A model generated the notes under the pieces. The model worked only from the letters and a program-made list of their open reading frames with translations, had not been told where the DNA came from and ran no database searches. Both the position numbers and the translations under genes were made by a program. This document shows, one piece after another, positions 7,594 through 17,600 of a stretch of 64,000 nucleotides of DNA (positions are counted from its first letter, which is position 1; each line of letters opens with the position of its first letter). The DNA lies in assembly GCF_003325375.1 (NCBI RefSeq), contig NZ_CP030864.1, positions 124,001 through 188,000 on the forward strand, in the 5' to 3' direction. Source of the stretch: Streptomyces globosus. Its GTDB lineage: Bacteria > Actinomycetota > Actinomycetes > Streptomycetales > Streptomycetaceae.

Positions 7594-8607
7594 ATGGCAG
7601 CATCGGAATCCAGCCACATCCATGCCCATGACGTTTGGCGTCGCTACGGACGCGGCAAAAGCGCTTTCATGGCCGTGCGCGGTGTCAGCTTCACCGTGAG
7701 ACCCGGCTCCTTGTTCGCCCTGCTGGGAACCAACGGCGCCGGCAAGACCTCCACCGTCGAGATGCTGGAGGGCCTCGCCGCCCCGCACCGCGGCCGCATA
7801 CGCCTGTTCGGGGATCTCGACCCGGTCGCCGACCGGGCGCGCATCCGTCCCCGCACCGGTGTGATGCTCCAGGAGGGCGGCTTCACCGCGCACCTGACGG
7901 CGCGGGAGAGCATCGGGATGTGGGCCGGCCTGACCTCGCGGCCGCGCCCGGTCGCGCAGGCGTTGGAACTCGCCGGGTTGTCGCATCGGGCGGACGTGCT
8001 CGTCAAGAACCTGTCGGGCGGGGAGAAGCGGCGGCTGGACCTGGCCATCGCCACCCTCGGCAGCCCGGAGGTGCTGTTCCTCGACGAACCGACCGCAGGC
8101 ATGGACGCCGAGGGCCGGCATGCGACCTGGCGGCTGGTCAAGGAGCTGCGGGAGCAGGGTTCGACGATCCTGCTGACCACGCACTACCTGGAGGAGGCGG
8201 AGTCGCTGGCCGACGAGCTGGCGATCATGCACCGGGGGCGCATCGCGGCGTCCGGAACGGTCTCGGAGATCGTTTCCGGCCATCCCGCGACGCTGTCGTT
8301 CCGTCTGTCGGGACAGTGGAGCGCGCAGGACCTGCCGGTCGGCGGGACGGTCGAGGAGCAGGGCGGCCGCATCACCGTCACGACAGGGCAGCTGCAGAAG
8401 GACGCCGCCCGGATCCTGGCCTGGGCCGAGGACCACGGCGTGGAGCTGGACCGGTTCACGGCACGGCCGGCCTCCTTGGAGGAGGCGTTCATCTCCATCG
8501 CCCGCGTGACCGACGACCACGACGACCACGCCGACGCCATCGACGCCGGCGACGGCAACGACGACGCAGCAGCGGACGACGCAGCAGAACCGCAGGAGAA
8601 GGCATGA
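7594..8607 (+). CDS. ABC transporter ATP-binding subunit (DrrA-like)
   Basis: This is a 337-residue ATPase with Walker A GTNGAGKT, signature LSGGEKRR, Walker B VLFLDEPTAGMD and the His-switch TTHYLEE. It has the C-terminal extension typical of DrrA-type drug-export ATPases. An unusual tail from about residue 308 is made almost only of Asp, Ala, His and Asn (DDHDDHADAIDAGDGNDD). GAGGAAGG precedes the ATG. The stop overlaps the permease start (ATGA). It is divergent from the sigma factor and linaridin-like operon, so it may provide a second export or immunity route for the peptide, though it could be an unrelated exporter. Confidence 0.9.
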   Translation: MAASESSHIHAHDVWRRYGRGKSAFMAVRGVSFTVRPGSLFALLGTNGAGKTSTVEMLEGLAAPHRGRIRLFGDLDPVADRARIRPRTGVMLQEGGFTAHLTARESIGMWAGLTSRPRPVAQALELAGLSHRADVLVKNLSGGEKRRLDLAIATLGSPEVLFLDEPTAGMDAEGRHATWRLVKELREQGSTILLTTHYLEEAESLADELAIMHRGRIAASGTVSEIVSGHPATLSFRLSGQWSAQDLPVGGTVEEQGGRITVTTGQLQKDAARILAWAEDHGVELDRFTARPASLEEAFISIARVTDDHDDHADAIDAGDGNDDAAADDAAEPQEKA

Positions 8608-9368
8608 ACAGCCCTGCCATCCGGCACATGAAGACCCTGTTCCGCATCGAGTGGACGCTGTTCAACAGGGTCAAGGCGAACTACGTCTTCGTCGTGTTCG
8701 TCCCCCTGATGATCCTGTTCTCGATGCGGTACGTGCAGGAGCAGATGGACCTGGCGAGCCACGGCCTCAACCCGGGACCGCTCATGGTGTCCACGGCCGC
8801 CGGCGTCCTGCTGATCTTCTCGCTCTACTCGTCGGTGACCGGACTGTACGTGGCGCGCCGGGAGGAGCTCGTACTGAAGCGGCTCCGCACGGGCGAGGCC
8901 TCGGACGCGGTGATCCTCGCCGGCGGCGCCTCCATGTACGTCGCCGTCGCCGTGGTGCAGATCGCCGTGGTGGCCGTGGCGCTGTCCGTCATGTTCGGTG
9001 CGCTCCCGCGGCAGCCGCTGGCCGCGGCCGCGGGGCTGGTCACGGGGATCGTGCTGATGATGGCGATGGCCGCGGCGACGGCCGCGCTGTGCCGGACCGC
9101 CGAGTCCGTCATGGTCGCGACGCTGCCCGCGATCTTCGTGCTGCCGATGGTCTCCGGGATCTACATCCCGCGCGAGGTGCTGCCGGAGCAGCTGGGCGAC
9201 GTGCTGATGTGGGCGCCGCTGTCCCCGACGGTCGACCTGTTCCGGTCGGGCTGGACCGGTGAGCTGGGCCTCGGCGAGTCGGTCGTCCGCGTCGTGACCG
9301 CGGCCGTCTGGACGGCGCTGTTCGCGTGGGTCGCGGCCCGCCGGTTCCGCTGGGAACCGCGTACGTGA
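8604..9368 (+). CDS. ABC-2 type transporter permease
   Basis: The 254-residue integral membrane protein has six hydrophobic segments and the ABC-2 permease layout, including the pre-helical motif GIYIPREVLPEQLGD near the C-terminal third. It overlaps the ATPase gene by 4 bp, so the two form one exporter. It is followed within 35 bp by a strong terminator stem, so the operon ends here. The substrate is unknown; proximity to the linaridin-like cluster suggests a hydrophobic peptide. Confidence 0.9.
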   Translation: MNSPAIRHMKTLFRIEWTLFNRVKANYVFVVFVPLMILFSMRYVQEQMDLASHGLNPGPLMVSTAAGVLLIFSLYSSVTGLYVARREELVLKRLRTGEASDAVILAGGASMYVAVAVVQIAVVAVALSVMFGALPRQPLAAAAGLVTGIVLMMAMAAATAALCRTAESVMVATLPAIFVLPMVSGIYIPREVLPEQLGDVLMWAPLSPTVDLFRSGWTGELGLGESVVRVVTAAVWTALFAWVAARRFRWEPRT

Positions 9369-9399
9369 TCGGGGGCCCCTGCTGAGGCCTTTCCCGGCG

Positions 9400-9440
9400 G
9401 AGGGGCGCCGCCCGCGCAGGTCGCGCGGGCGGCGCCCCTC
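9400..9440 (+). terminator. Strong stem-loop terminator after the ABC exporter
   Basis: A perfect 18-bp stem (9400-9417 with 9423-9440) closes a 5-nt loop AGGTC just after the permease stop. There is no U tract, as is common in Streptomyces. Confidence 0.85.
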
Positions 9441-9492
9441 GCTGCGTGGTCCGAAGCTGACACCTCTCGGGTCCGTGCCAGGCCGGCCAGGC

Positions 9493-9665
9493 CCCTAGGG
9501 CCTGTATTGAGTTGCCCCGCGGCGTCGCGACGCCCGGCACGCACCCTCGGCGCACGAGCCGAATGTCCTAGTAGCTCCGCTACGAGGACATTCGTCCCGC
9601 ACACCGAGGGCACGCACCGAACGCCGCTCCTTGCTCCACGGGGCAACTCAATACAGGCCCTAGGG
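9493..9665. mobile_element. Palindromic MITE-like element, 173 bp
   Basis: Perfect 26-bp terminal inverted repeats (9493-9518 and 9640-9665) enclose a second, central inverted repeat (9560-9575 with 9579-9594; core GAATGTCCT). The flanking interior also shows partial inverted symmetry (CCCTCGG near 9544 against CCGAGGG near 9604). The unit has no coding capacity and no visible target duplication. It looks like a non-autonomous transposable element or an extragenic palindrome. Its right end supplies the -10 box of the next gene. Confidence 0.7.
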
Positions 9666-9666
9666 T
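9661..9666 (+). promoter_or_regulatory. -10 box of a leaderless promoter
   Basis: TAGGGT lies 6 nt before the ATG at 9673, the spacing of actinobacterial leaderless promoters (TANNNT, then about 6-7 nt to the start codon), and the gene has no Shine-Dalgarno sequence. Five of the six bases lie inside the right terminal repeat of the palindromic element. Confidence 0.55.
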
Positions 9667-9672
9667 CGGCTC

Positions 9673-10521
9673 ATGAGCACGTCGGACGACCAGCGCGCTG
9701 CCCTCGACCTCCTCGACGCCCACCTGGAGGACCTGTGGCGGGCGGCCGTGGAACTCGGGCGCGGGAACCGGGCCGTGGTACCCGGTGCACCGCCGCAGCC
9801 TGTCGCGGCCGCGGTCGCGGGAGAGGGTGCGGCCGCGGAGCTGCTGCGGTGGGCGTACGGGGAGCTGGCCCGCGTTCCGCGGTCGCCGGCCCATGCGTTC
9901 GCCCTGAGCGTCGGCACCACCCTGAGGGAGTTGCGGCGGCGCCGCAGCCCCTGGAACGCGGCGGCTCTGCGCCTGCTGGACGACCCGTACGTGTTCCTCG
10001 CCACGGGTCCGCGCCGGCACGGGGACTGGGCCGAGGACGTGCTCGCCCTGATGCACCGTGAGGTGGAGGACCCCCGCGGCTGGCTGCGGATCGACGGCGA
10101 CCGTGCGAACGGTGCCCGCGCCGTCGTACCGGCGTACCCTTTCGCGCCCCCGCCCGCCGCCGGGTTCCGGGACCGGCTGCACGAGCTGGAGCGCGGGGCG
10201 GCCGTCACGGCGCTCGCGGTCATGGCGGAGGAGTGGCGCGACGACCGGCCGGTACGCGACCGGCCGGAGCGCGACGCCCTGCTCGCCGACGCGCGTGTCC
10301 TGCTGGACCGCTACGGCCCGGATGCCCGGTTCTGGACGAACGCCCTGGACGCGGCCGCGGACCCCGGGCGGGACTTCGTCCGGGCCGGCCTTCAGGGCAC
10401 GAGGGCGCACCGGTTCACCACCGGCGAGTACCTCAACGGCATCGACCTGTTCGAGGAGCTGGGGTTGATCTCGGTGTCGGACGACGAGGTCGGGGTCTTC
10501 TGGTCCTTCGGGGCGTACTGA
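9673..10521 (+). CDS. Hypothetical protein, 282 aa
   Basis: This is a soluble protein rich in Arg, Asp and Leu with no signal peptide or membrane segment. I recognise no family motif. The N-terminal part is helical (EDLWRAAVELGRG), the middle contains a proline cluster (AYPFAPPPAAG), and the C-terminus ends with GVFWSFGAY. The ATG is supported by the leaderless -10 box immediately upstream. It lies between a palindromic element and a TetR divergon and shares no operon with them. Confidence 0.7.
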   Translation: MSTSDDQRAALDLLDAHLEDLWRAAVELGRGNRAVVPGAPPQPVAAAVAGEGAAAELLRWAYGELARVPRSPAHAFALSVGTTLRELRRRRSPWNAAALRLLDDPYVFLATGPRRHGDWAEDVLALMHREVEDPRGWLRIDGDRANGARAVVPAYPFAPPPAAGFRDRLHELERGAAVTALAVMAEEWRDDRPVRDRPERDALLADARVLLDRYGPDARFWTNALDAAADPGRDFVRAGLQGTRAHRFTTGEYLNGIDLFEELGLISVSDDEVGVFWSFGAY

Positions 10522-10753
10522 GGCTGCGAGCCGTTCTCGATCGGCCGGCCGTCGTCGGCGAGAGCGGTCAGGCCCGGCCGGTCGCCCGGGGTGCGCAGGA
10601 CGCCCTGCTCCGAGACGGCGCTGATACGGACACCGGGGCCGCTGGTGCCGCTGAGAACACCCACGCCCTCACCGCCTCCGCGCACGGGGTGCCGGCCTCC
10701 ACTCCGGTGGGGCGCGGTGGTTGCGGGGCGGCGGCCGTCGGGGAGCGGGGTGG

Positions 10754-11338
10754 TCAGGTGGTGCCCAGGAGGGTGTGGATCAGGGGTTTCACCCGGGTCT
10801 GCGGGGGCGGGGCGGTGGGATGGCCGGTCATCAGGAGGTGGTGCAGGGTGCCCACCAGGGCCAGGGCCGCGGAGGCCGTGTCCAGGCCGGCGGGGACGCG
10901 GCCCAGGGTGCGTTCGGCGTTCAGGTAGGCCTCCACCGACGCCTGGATCGCGTTGAAGCCGGGTGCGCCTGCCGCCCATGCCTCGCGGACCCGGAGGGCC
11001 GCCGCCGGGCGGGTCACCGCCAAGCCGACGACTCCGGGGTCGAGGGCCAGTACCGCCGAGGCCACGTCGGCCAGGTTGCCGGCGGGTGTGCCGCCGCCCG
11101 CCTTCGCGGGCAGGGCGGCGGCCAGTTCGGCGGTGCGGGCGAAGCGGTCCAGCACCAGCTCGGCCACGAACTCGTCCAGCCCGGCGAAGTGCGTGTGCAG
11201 CACGCCCTTCGCGCAGCCGGCCTCGGCGGTGACCGCCCGGCTCGTCAGGGCGGCGGCTCCGTCGCGGGCCAGGACTCGTTCGGCCGCGTCGAAGAGCCGG
11301 GCGCGCAGATCGGGGATGGCGACCCCGCGTGGTGACAT
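10754..11338 (-). CDS. TetR-family transcriptional repressor
   Basis: The 194-residue protein has an N-terminal TetR helix-turn-helix (AERVLARDGAAALTSRAVTAEAGCAKGVLHTHF, quoted in part: TSRAVTAEAGCAKGVLHTHF) and an all-helical ligand-binding domain. It is divergent from a methyltransferase gene across a 112-bp spacer that contains palindromic operator candidates. The layout predicts that it represses itself and the methyltransferase and is released by a small ligand of unknown identity. Confidence 0.85.
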   Translation of the reverse strand: MSPRGVAIPDLRARLFDAAERVLARDGAAALTSRAVTAEAGCAKGVLHTHFAGLDEFVAELVLDRFARTAELAAALPAKAGGGTPAGNLADVASAVLALDPGVVGLAVTRPAAALRVREAWAAGAPGFNAIQASVEAYLNAERTLGRVPAGLDTASAALALVGTLHHLLMTGHPTAPPPQTRVKPLIHTLLGTT

Positions 11339-11367
11339 CACGTCCTCCGGTGGAGAAGGGTATTGCC

Positions 11368-11411
11368 CAGTATGGGCATACGCCCATACTGTTTGGGCGT
11401 ATGCCCATACT
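11368..11411. promoter_or_regulatory. Operator palindromes of the TetR/methyltransferase divergon
   Basis: A 24-bp near-perfect palindrome at 11368-11391 is centred on GGGCATACGCCC. The same 12-bp core occurs again in opposite orientation (GGGCGTATGCCC) at 11395-11406, flanked by ATACT. Two closely spaced copies between divergent genes are the expected form of a TetR operator. Confidence 0.7.
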
Positions 11412-11450
11412 AGGGCTTCGCACACGTCTGCGCACCGGGAGGTCCACCCC

Positions 11451-12296
11451 ATGAACAGCACCGCGAACACCGCCCAGTACCGCGCCTGGAACGGCTACGA
11501 GGGCAGCCACTGGGCTGCCCGCCGGGACCGGTGGGACGCCGTCAACGCCGGCTTCAACCAGCCCCTGTTCGACGCCGCGGCCATCGCGCCCGGCGACCGC
11601 GTCCTCGACGTCGGCTGCGGTGCCGGGGCCACGACGCGCCTGGCCGCCCGGGCCGCGGCGCCCCGCGGCAGCGCCCTCGGCCTGGACCTCTCCGGCCCGA
11701 TGCTGGAGCAGGCCCGGGCAGCCGCCGCGAGCGAGGACATCGCCAACGCCCGCTTCGAGCAGGGGGACGCGCAGGTCCACCCCCTCCCCCGCGGCGCCTT
11801 CGACCTGGTGATCAGCCGTTTCGGCGTCATGTACTTCGCCGATCCCGTCGCCGCCTTCGGCAACATCGCCGCCGCACTGCGCCCGGGCGGCCGCGCCGCC
11901 CTGCTGTGTGCCGCCGAACCCGAGGGCAACGAGTGGCTGACCGCCCTGGCCGCCCTCGCGGACCTCCTGCCGCTGGACGGCTTCGGCGAGCCCGGCGGGC
12001 CCGGCATGTTCTCCCTCTCCGCGCCCGGCGCGGCCGCGGCGCTGCTGGAGCGGGCGGGTTGGGAGGATGTACGCGCCAAGCACGTGACCGCCCACGGCAC
12101 CTGGGGCGACGACGCAGCGCACGCAGTCGGCCTCCTGCTGGAGTCCGGGCCCGTACGCCACCTCCTCGCCCGGTCCGCGCCCGGCGCGGCCGCCGAGGCC
12201 CGCAGGCGCTTGACCGACACGCTCCGCCCCCGTGAAGGCGGCAGCGGGCTGCGGCTGCGCAGTACCGCCTGGCTGCTCACGGCGACCGCGCGTTAA
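11451..12296 (+). CDS. SAM-dependent class I methyltransferase
   Basis: The product has 281 residues with SAM motif I VLDVGCGAGATT, the acidic motif II GLDLSGPML, and LRPGGRAALL (motif III). This is the ubiquinone/menaquinone-methyltransferase-like fold common among small-molecule methyltransferases. GGGAGG precedes the ATG. It is under the divergent TetR regulator and its operators. The substrate is unknown; ligand-induced expression by TetR suggests a role in modifying a toxic or signalling small molecule. Confidence 0.85.
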   Translation: MNSTANTAQYRAWNGYEGSHWAARRDRWDAVNAGFNQPLFDAAAIAPGDRVLDVGCGAGATTRLAARAAAPRGSALGLDLSGPMLEQARAAAASEDIANARFEQGDAQVHPLPRGAFDLVISRFGVMYFADPVAAFGNIAAALRPGGRAALLCAAEPEGNEWLTALAALADLLPLDGFGEPGGPGMFSLSAPGAAAALLERAGWEDVRAKHVTAHGTWGDDAAHAVGLLLESGPVRHLLARSAPGAAAEARRRLTDTLRPREGGSGLRLRSTAWLLTATAR

Positions 12297-12529
12297 AAAC
12301 GTGTGAAGACTGCCGGAGTTCGGCAATGTGCGGATGCCGCCCCACGGAACAGGATGGACACCGCGAACGCCGCAGGGGTGTCGGGCCCCGGGGTGCGACA
12401 GACGTGCGCCCGCGCTCGGGACCGCTGCCTTCGGGGGCTCCTCCTGTCGTTCGCGACGAGTCGGCGTCGTCCGGTTCGTGGTGCGGTTCGGGTGAGCCGC
12501 CCGGCAAATGATGTGGAGGGGGTTGACTC

Positions 12530-14593
12530 ATGGATGTCGTCACGACGGGCCTCGGCCTGTTGCTGCTCAGCGTCCTGGCTGTCGCGATCGTCGTGGTGGT
12601 CGTGCTGTCCCGGCTGTTCCGGAAGGTCGAGCAGGGCAAGGCCCTGATCGTCTCGAAGATGCGGAAGGTCGACGTCACCTTCACGGGCCAGGTCGTGCTG
12701 CCGGTGCTGCACAAGGCCGAGGTCATGGACATCTCGGTGAAGGCCATCGAGATCTCCCGCACCGGCCGCGACGGCCTGATCTGCCGGGACAACATCCGGG
12801 CCGACATCCGGATCACGTTCTTCATCCGGGTCAACAAGACGGTGGAGGACGTCATCAGGGTGGCGCAGGCCATCGGCACGGCGCGGGCCAGCGACAAGGC
12901 GACCATGCAGGAGCTGTTCAACGCCAAGTTCTCCGAGGCGCTGAAGACGGTCGGCAAGCAGATGGACTTCGCGGACCTGTACACCAAGCGCGACGAGCTG
13001 CGCTTCCAGATCATCGAGATCATCGGCATCGACCTCAACGGCTACAGCCTGGAGGACGCGGCGATCGACTACCTGGAGCAGACGCCCGTCGGCCAGCTGG
13101 ACGCCGGGAACATCCTGGACGCGCAGGGCATCCGCAAGATCACCGAGCTGACCGCCATCGAGAACATCCGCACCAACGAGTTCCGGCAGAACGAGCAGAA
13201 GGAGATCACCCGCCAGAACGTCGACGCCCGCGAGGCCATCCTCGAACTGGAGCGCCGGCAGGCCGATGCCGAGATCCGGCAGCGGCGCGAGGTGGAGACG
13301 GCGCGGGCCCGGGAGGAGGCCGAGACGGCGCGGGTGGTGGAGGAGGAGCGGCTGCGGGCGCAGAGCGCGTTCCTCAAGACGGAGGAGCAGCTCGGCATCC
13401 AGCGGGAGAACCAGGCCCGCGAGGTGGCGGTCGCCGCGAAGAACCGCGAGCGGGTCATCGCGGTGGAGAACGAGCGCATCGAGAAGGACCGCCTGCTGGA
13501 GGTCATCGCGCGGGAGCGGGAGACGGAGCTGACGCGGATCGCCGCCGACAAGGAGGTCGAGAACGAGCGGCGGGACATCGCGGAGGTCGTCCGCGAGCGC
13601 ATCGCCGTGGACCGCACGGTCGCGGAGCAGGAGGAGTCCATCAAGCGGCTGCGGGCCGTCGAGGAGGCCGAGCGCACCCGGCAGGCGATCGTCATCGCCG
13701 CGGAGGCCGAGGCGCAGGAGCGGCTGGTCAAGGACATCAAGGCCGCCGAGGCGGCGGAGCAGGCGGCCGTGCACCGGGCCGCGGAGGAGCTCACGCTGGC
13801 CGAGGCCCGCAGCAAGGCGGCCGACTTGGATGCACGCTCCAAGATCCGCCTGGCCGAGGGGATCCAGGCCGAGGCGGCCGCCGCGGGCCTGGCCGGGGTG
13901 GCCATACGGGAGAAGGAGGCCGAGGTCATCGAGAAGGCCGGCCGTGCCGAGGCCGAGGTGACGGCGGCGCGGCTGCGGGCCGAGGCGGAGGGCGCCCGCG
14001 AGCTGGCGCTGGCGCAGGCCGCGGGCGTCGGCGAGAAGCTGAAGGCCGAGGCCGCGGGCCTGACCGAGAAGGCGGCGGCGATGGCCGCCCTGGACGAGGC
14101 GTCCCGGACGCACGAGGAGTACAGGCTGCGGCTGGAGGCGGAGAAGGAGATCCGGCTGGCCGGGCTGGACGCGCAGCGGCAGGTGGCGGAGGCGCAGGCC
14201 TCGGTCCTCGCGACGGGGCTGGAGGGCGCCGACATCAGCATCGTCGGCGGGGAGTCCGCCTTCTTCGACCGGATCGTGGGCGCGGTGTCGATGGGCCGGG
14301 CGGTCGACGGGTTCATGGAGAACTCGCGGACGGCGCAGGCACTGGCCGCCTCCTGGCTCGACGGCTCGGGGTCCTTCACCGACGACCTCACCCGCGCGGT
14401 GGCGAACACGTCCGCCGCGGACGTCCGCGACCTGACCGTCTCGGCCCTGCTGGCGAAGCTCATGCCGGCCGGCTCGGGGCAGTTGGACGCGCTGATGGCC
14501 AAGGTCAGGGAGCTGGGCCTGGCCGACCTGCCGGTGAGCGAGCTCGCCGGGAAGACCGCGGTGGCCGGAGTGAACGGCGCCGCCCGAGACTGA
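12530..14593 (+). CDS. SPFH/flotillin-like membrane protein
   Basis: The 687-residue protein has one N-terminal membrane helix (residues 8-27), an SPFH/PHB domain (about 28-200) and a very long charged coiled coil (about 200-560) made of alternating Glu/Arg/Ala heptads. The C-terminal 100 residues are compact. Flotillins oligomerise on membrane microdomains. It is followed after 96 bp by a giant AAA ATPase in the same direction, and I recall the same two-gene arrangement as common in Streptomyces. The pair probably forms a membrane-anchored ATPase assembly. The function is not established. Confidence 0.85.
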   Translation: MDVVTTGLGLLLLSVLAVAIVVVVVLSRLFRKVEQGKALIVSKMRKVDVTFTGQVVLPVLHKAEVMDISVKAIEISRTGRDGLICRDNIRADIRITFFIRVNKTVEDVIRVAQAIGTARASDKATMQELFNAKFSEALKTVGKQMDFADLYTKRDELRFQIIEIIGIDLNGYSLEDAAIDYLEQTPVGQLDAGNILDAQGIRKITELTAIENIRTNEFRQNEQKEITRQNVDAREAILELERRQADAEIRQRREVETARAREEAETARVVEEERLRAQSAFLKTEEQLGIQRENQAREVAVAAKNRERVIAVENERIEKDRLLEVIARERETELTRIAADKEVENERRDIAEVVRERIAVDRTVAEQEESIKRLRAVEEAERTRQAIVIAAEAEAQERLVKDIKAAEAAEQAAVHRAAEELTLAEARSKAADLDARSKIRLAEGIQAEAAAAGLAGVAIREKEAEVIEKAGRAEAEVTAARLRAEAEGARELALAQAAGVGEKLKAEAAGLTEKAAAMAALDEASRTHEEYRLRLEAEKEIRLAGLDAQRQVAEAQASVLATGLEGADISIVGGESAFFDRIVGAVSMGRAVDGFMENSRTAQALAASWLDGSGSFTDDLTRAVANTSAADVRDLTVSALLAKLMPAGSGQLDALMAKVRELGLADLPVSELAGKTAVAGVNGAARD

Positions 14594-14689
14594 CCGCCAC
14601 GGGGGTGCGGTCGACGGCCGTGGAGCCGCCGCGGAGGGGGCGGCGGCTCCACGGCCCCTCACGATCTCGTACGCGAAGGAGCAGCACGC

Positions 14690-17600
14690 ATGACCACGGG
14701 CAGGGACACGGCCACGGGCGCCGACACGGGGACGTACGAGGTGCTGCGCGGGCGGCTCGCCGCCCAGGCCGGCGAGCTGGCCCGCGGCGCCGAGGCCCTG
14801 AACGCGGCCCGCATCGCGGCGTTCGGCTCGGCCGGGGTCGCGCTCGCCGGCTCCGGGCACCTGCGCACGGAGGACGCCCGGATCGCGGCGGACCTGGTGG
14901 CCGTCGGCGACCGCCTGCTGTTCGGCTACCGGGGCACCGCCGCGCGGGGCGGCGGGACGTCCGTACGGGACGTGCTGGCGCTGTACGACCGGAACCTGGA
15001 GCCGCTGCCCGAGGACGCCGTGCCCGGGCTCCTCGACGACCCCGCCTTCCGGCGGGAGTTCGACGAGCTGCACCGCTACTACCACGGGGCCCGCCTCCAG
15101 CGGCTCCGCATGGTCGACGACACCCTCCTCGCCGTCTTCCGGACCGGCGAGCAGGCCGAGGACATCCGCGTCCTGCGCTGGCAGGCCGGCCCGGCCGGCA
15201 CGGTGCGCTTCCTGGACGGGCGGGGCGAGCGCGACCACGTCTTCCCCGCGGCCCACGACGTGCGGTGGCGGGAGGTGACCCGGGACGACCACGTACCGGG
15301 CCGGCACCCGCACGCGGCGGTCGACGGGCGGCTGTACGTCTCCACGGTCGGCGGGGCGCTGAGCATCAGGACGGAGGACGACACGGAGACCGGTGCCGGG
15401 CTCGTGCACCGCGAGCCGGTGGACGAGTCCCTCCAGTCCCTCGCGGACGCCGAGATCGCGTACGCGGTCGTCGGGCCGCTGACGCTGCTGCGGGTGCTGC
15501 CGTACAAGGAGGAGACGCGGCGCCACCTCGTCTTCAACGCGGTGACCGGGACGGTGGTCCGGCTGGACGGCATCGGGCTGTCCTGCCGCCGGCTCCCGGA
15601 CGACGGGGGCATCGTCTTCCCGGGCGGCTACTGCCTGGCCGACGGCACGGTCAGGACGTTCGACACGGACACCGCCGGCCTGGAGTTCGACCACTCGGTG
15701 GCCTCCCCCAACGGCGAGGACGTGCTGTTCGTCTTCCAGGAGCGGGCGGGGAACCGCCGGCTGCTGCTCCCCTACAGCCTGATCCGGCAGGAGGTCTCGG
15801 CGCCGCTGCCGTGCGACGGGCTGGCCCGGTTCGAGGACGGCACGCTGGTGGTGCTGCGGCCGGGGGACGGGCGCGCGGCGCGGTCCCATGCCGTGCAGGA
15901 GTGGAGCACGCCCTTCACGTCCGACACCCACGGGGGGTCCGCGGCGGAGGGGCCGCTCGCCCGGATCGGGAACCCGGACCTGGTGCGTGCCGTCGCCGAC
16001 ACCACGGCCGTCGCCCGCCGGGCCGCGGCCGCCGGGGAGACGGACGCCTCCGCGGCGACGCAGGCGCTGTACGAGTCGCTGCTCGCGGACTGCGTCCGCG
16101 CCGGCGACCGGTTCCCGTGGCTCGCGGAACTCGCCGACGCGGCGCCGGGCGCGGTGGACCTGCACGCCGCACTGGCGGCCGTACGGGCGACGGCGGAGCA
16201 GGTGCTGGCGGAGTTCGAGGCGGTACGGGCGCTCACCGCGCAGGCCGCCGACGCGCTGGCCGAGGCGGGCCGGACCGTCGCGGGGCTGCTGCGCCGGATC
16301 CGCGGGGAGGCGCCGGCCGGGGCGGAGGAGTGGATCGCGCGCATCACCGAGCTGCGCCGGGCGCAGGGGCACCTGGTCACGCTCACCGGGATGCGGTACG
16401 CGGACACGGGCGCCGTGGAGGCGCTGGCCGCGGAGGTGGCCTCGGCCATCGGCTCCACCGCCGAGCGCGCCATGGCCTTCCTCCGGCGGGCGGACGCGTT
16501 CGACGGCTACGCCGCGGAGGCCCGCCGGCTCGGCGACGCGGCGGAGGCGATCACCACGGCCGCCGAGGCCGAGCCGCTGCGCCGGGAGGTGGAGGGCCGC
16601 GTCCTCGGGCTGCAGGAGCTGACCGAGGTCGCCTCGGGGTTGGAGGCGGGCGACCCTGCGGGGCGCGCGGGCGTCCTGGAGCGGATCGGTGAGGTGCTGG
16701 GGGCGCTGAACCAGGCCCGGGCCAGGCTGGAGACGCGCAGGCGGGAGCTCCTGCACGAGGAGAGCGGCGCGGAGTTCGCGGCGGAGTTCGCGCTGCTGGG
16801 GCAGTTGGCGACGGGTGCGCTGGCCGCGGCCGGCACGCCCGAGGAGTGCGATGCGCAGCTGGCCCGGCTGCTGGTGCAGTGGGAGAACCTGGAGGCCCGC
16901 TTCGCCGAGAACGAGGAGTTCACCGCGCGGCTCGCAGAGAAGCGCGCGGAGGTGCAGGACGCGTTCTCCGCACGCCGGCAGAGCCTCCAGGACGCGGGCG
17001 CCCGGCGAGCGGAGTCCCTCGCCGCGTCGGCGCAGAGGGTGTTGGAGACGGTGGTCCGCCGGGCCTGCACGCTCGGCGACGACGACGCGGTGAACACCTA
17101 CTTCAGCTCGGACCCGGTGGTGGCCGGGGTGCGCCGGACCGTGGATCGGCTGCGGGCGCTCGGCGACTCCGTGCGGGCGGAGGAGCTGACGGGGCGCCTG
17201 GCCGCTGCCCGGCAGGAGGCGGGCCGGGCGCTGCGGGATCGCGCCGAGCTGTACGCGGACGGGGGCGGGACGGTTCGGCTGGGCCGGCACCGGTTCGCGG
17301 TGACCCGGCAGACCGCCGAGCTGACGCTGGTGCCGTACGGGGACGGCCTGGCGTACGCGCTGACCGGCACCGACTACCGCCGGCCGGTTGCGGATCCGGG
17401 ATTCGAGGAGAGCCGGCCGTACTGGGACCGGGTGCTGCCGTCGGAGTCGGCGCAGGTGTACCGGGCCGAGTACCTGGCCGCGCGGGTGCTGTCCGGGCAC
17501 GGCCCGGAGGCGCTGGCCGCCGCCGGGGAAGGGCTCGACGCACTGGTGCGGCGGGCGGCCGAGGAGGCCTACGACGAGGGGTACGAGCGGGGGGTCCACG

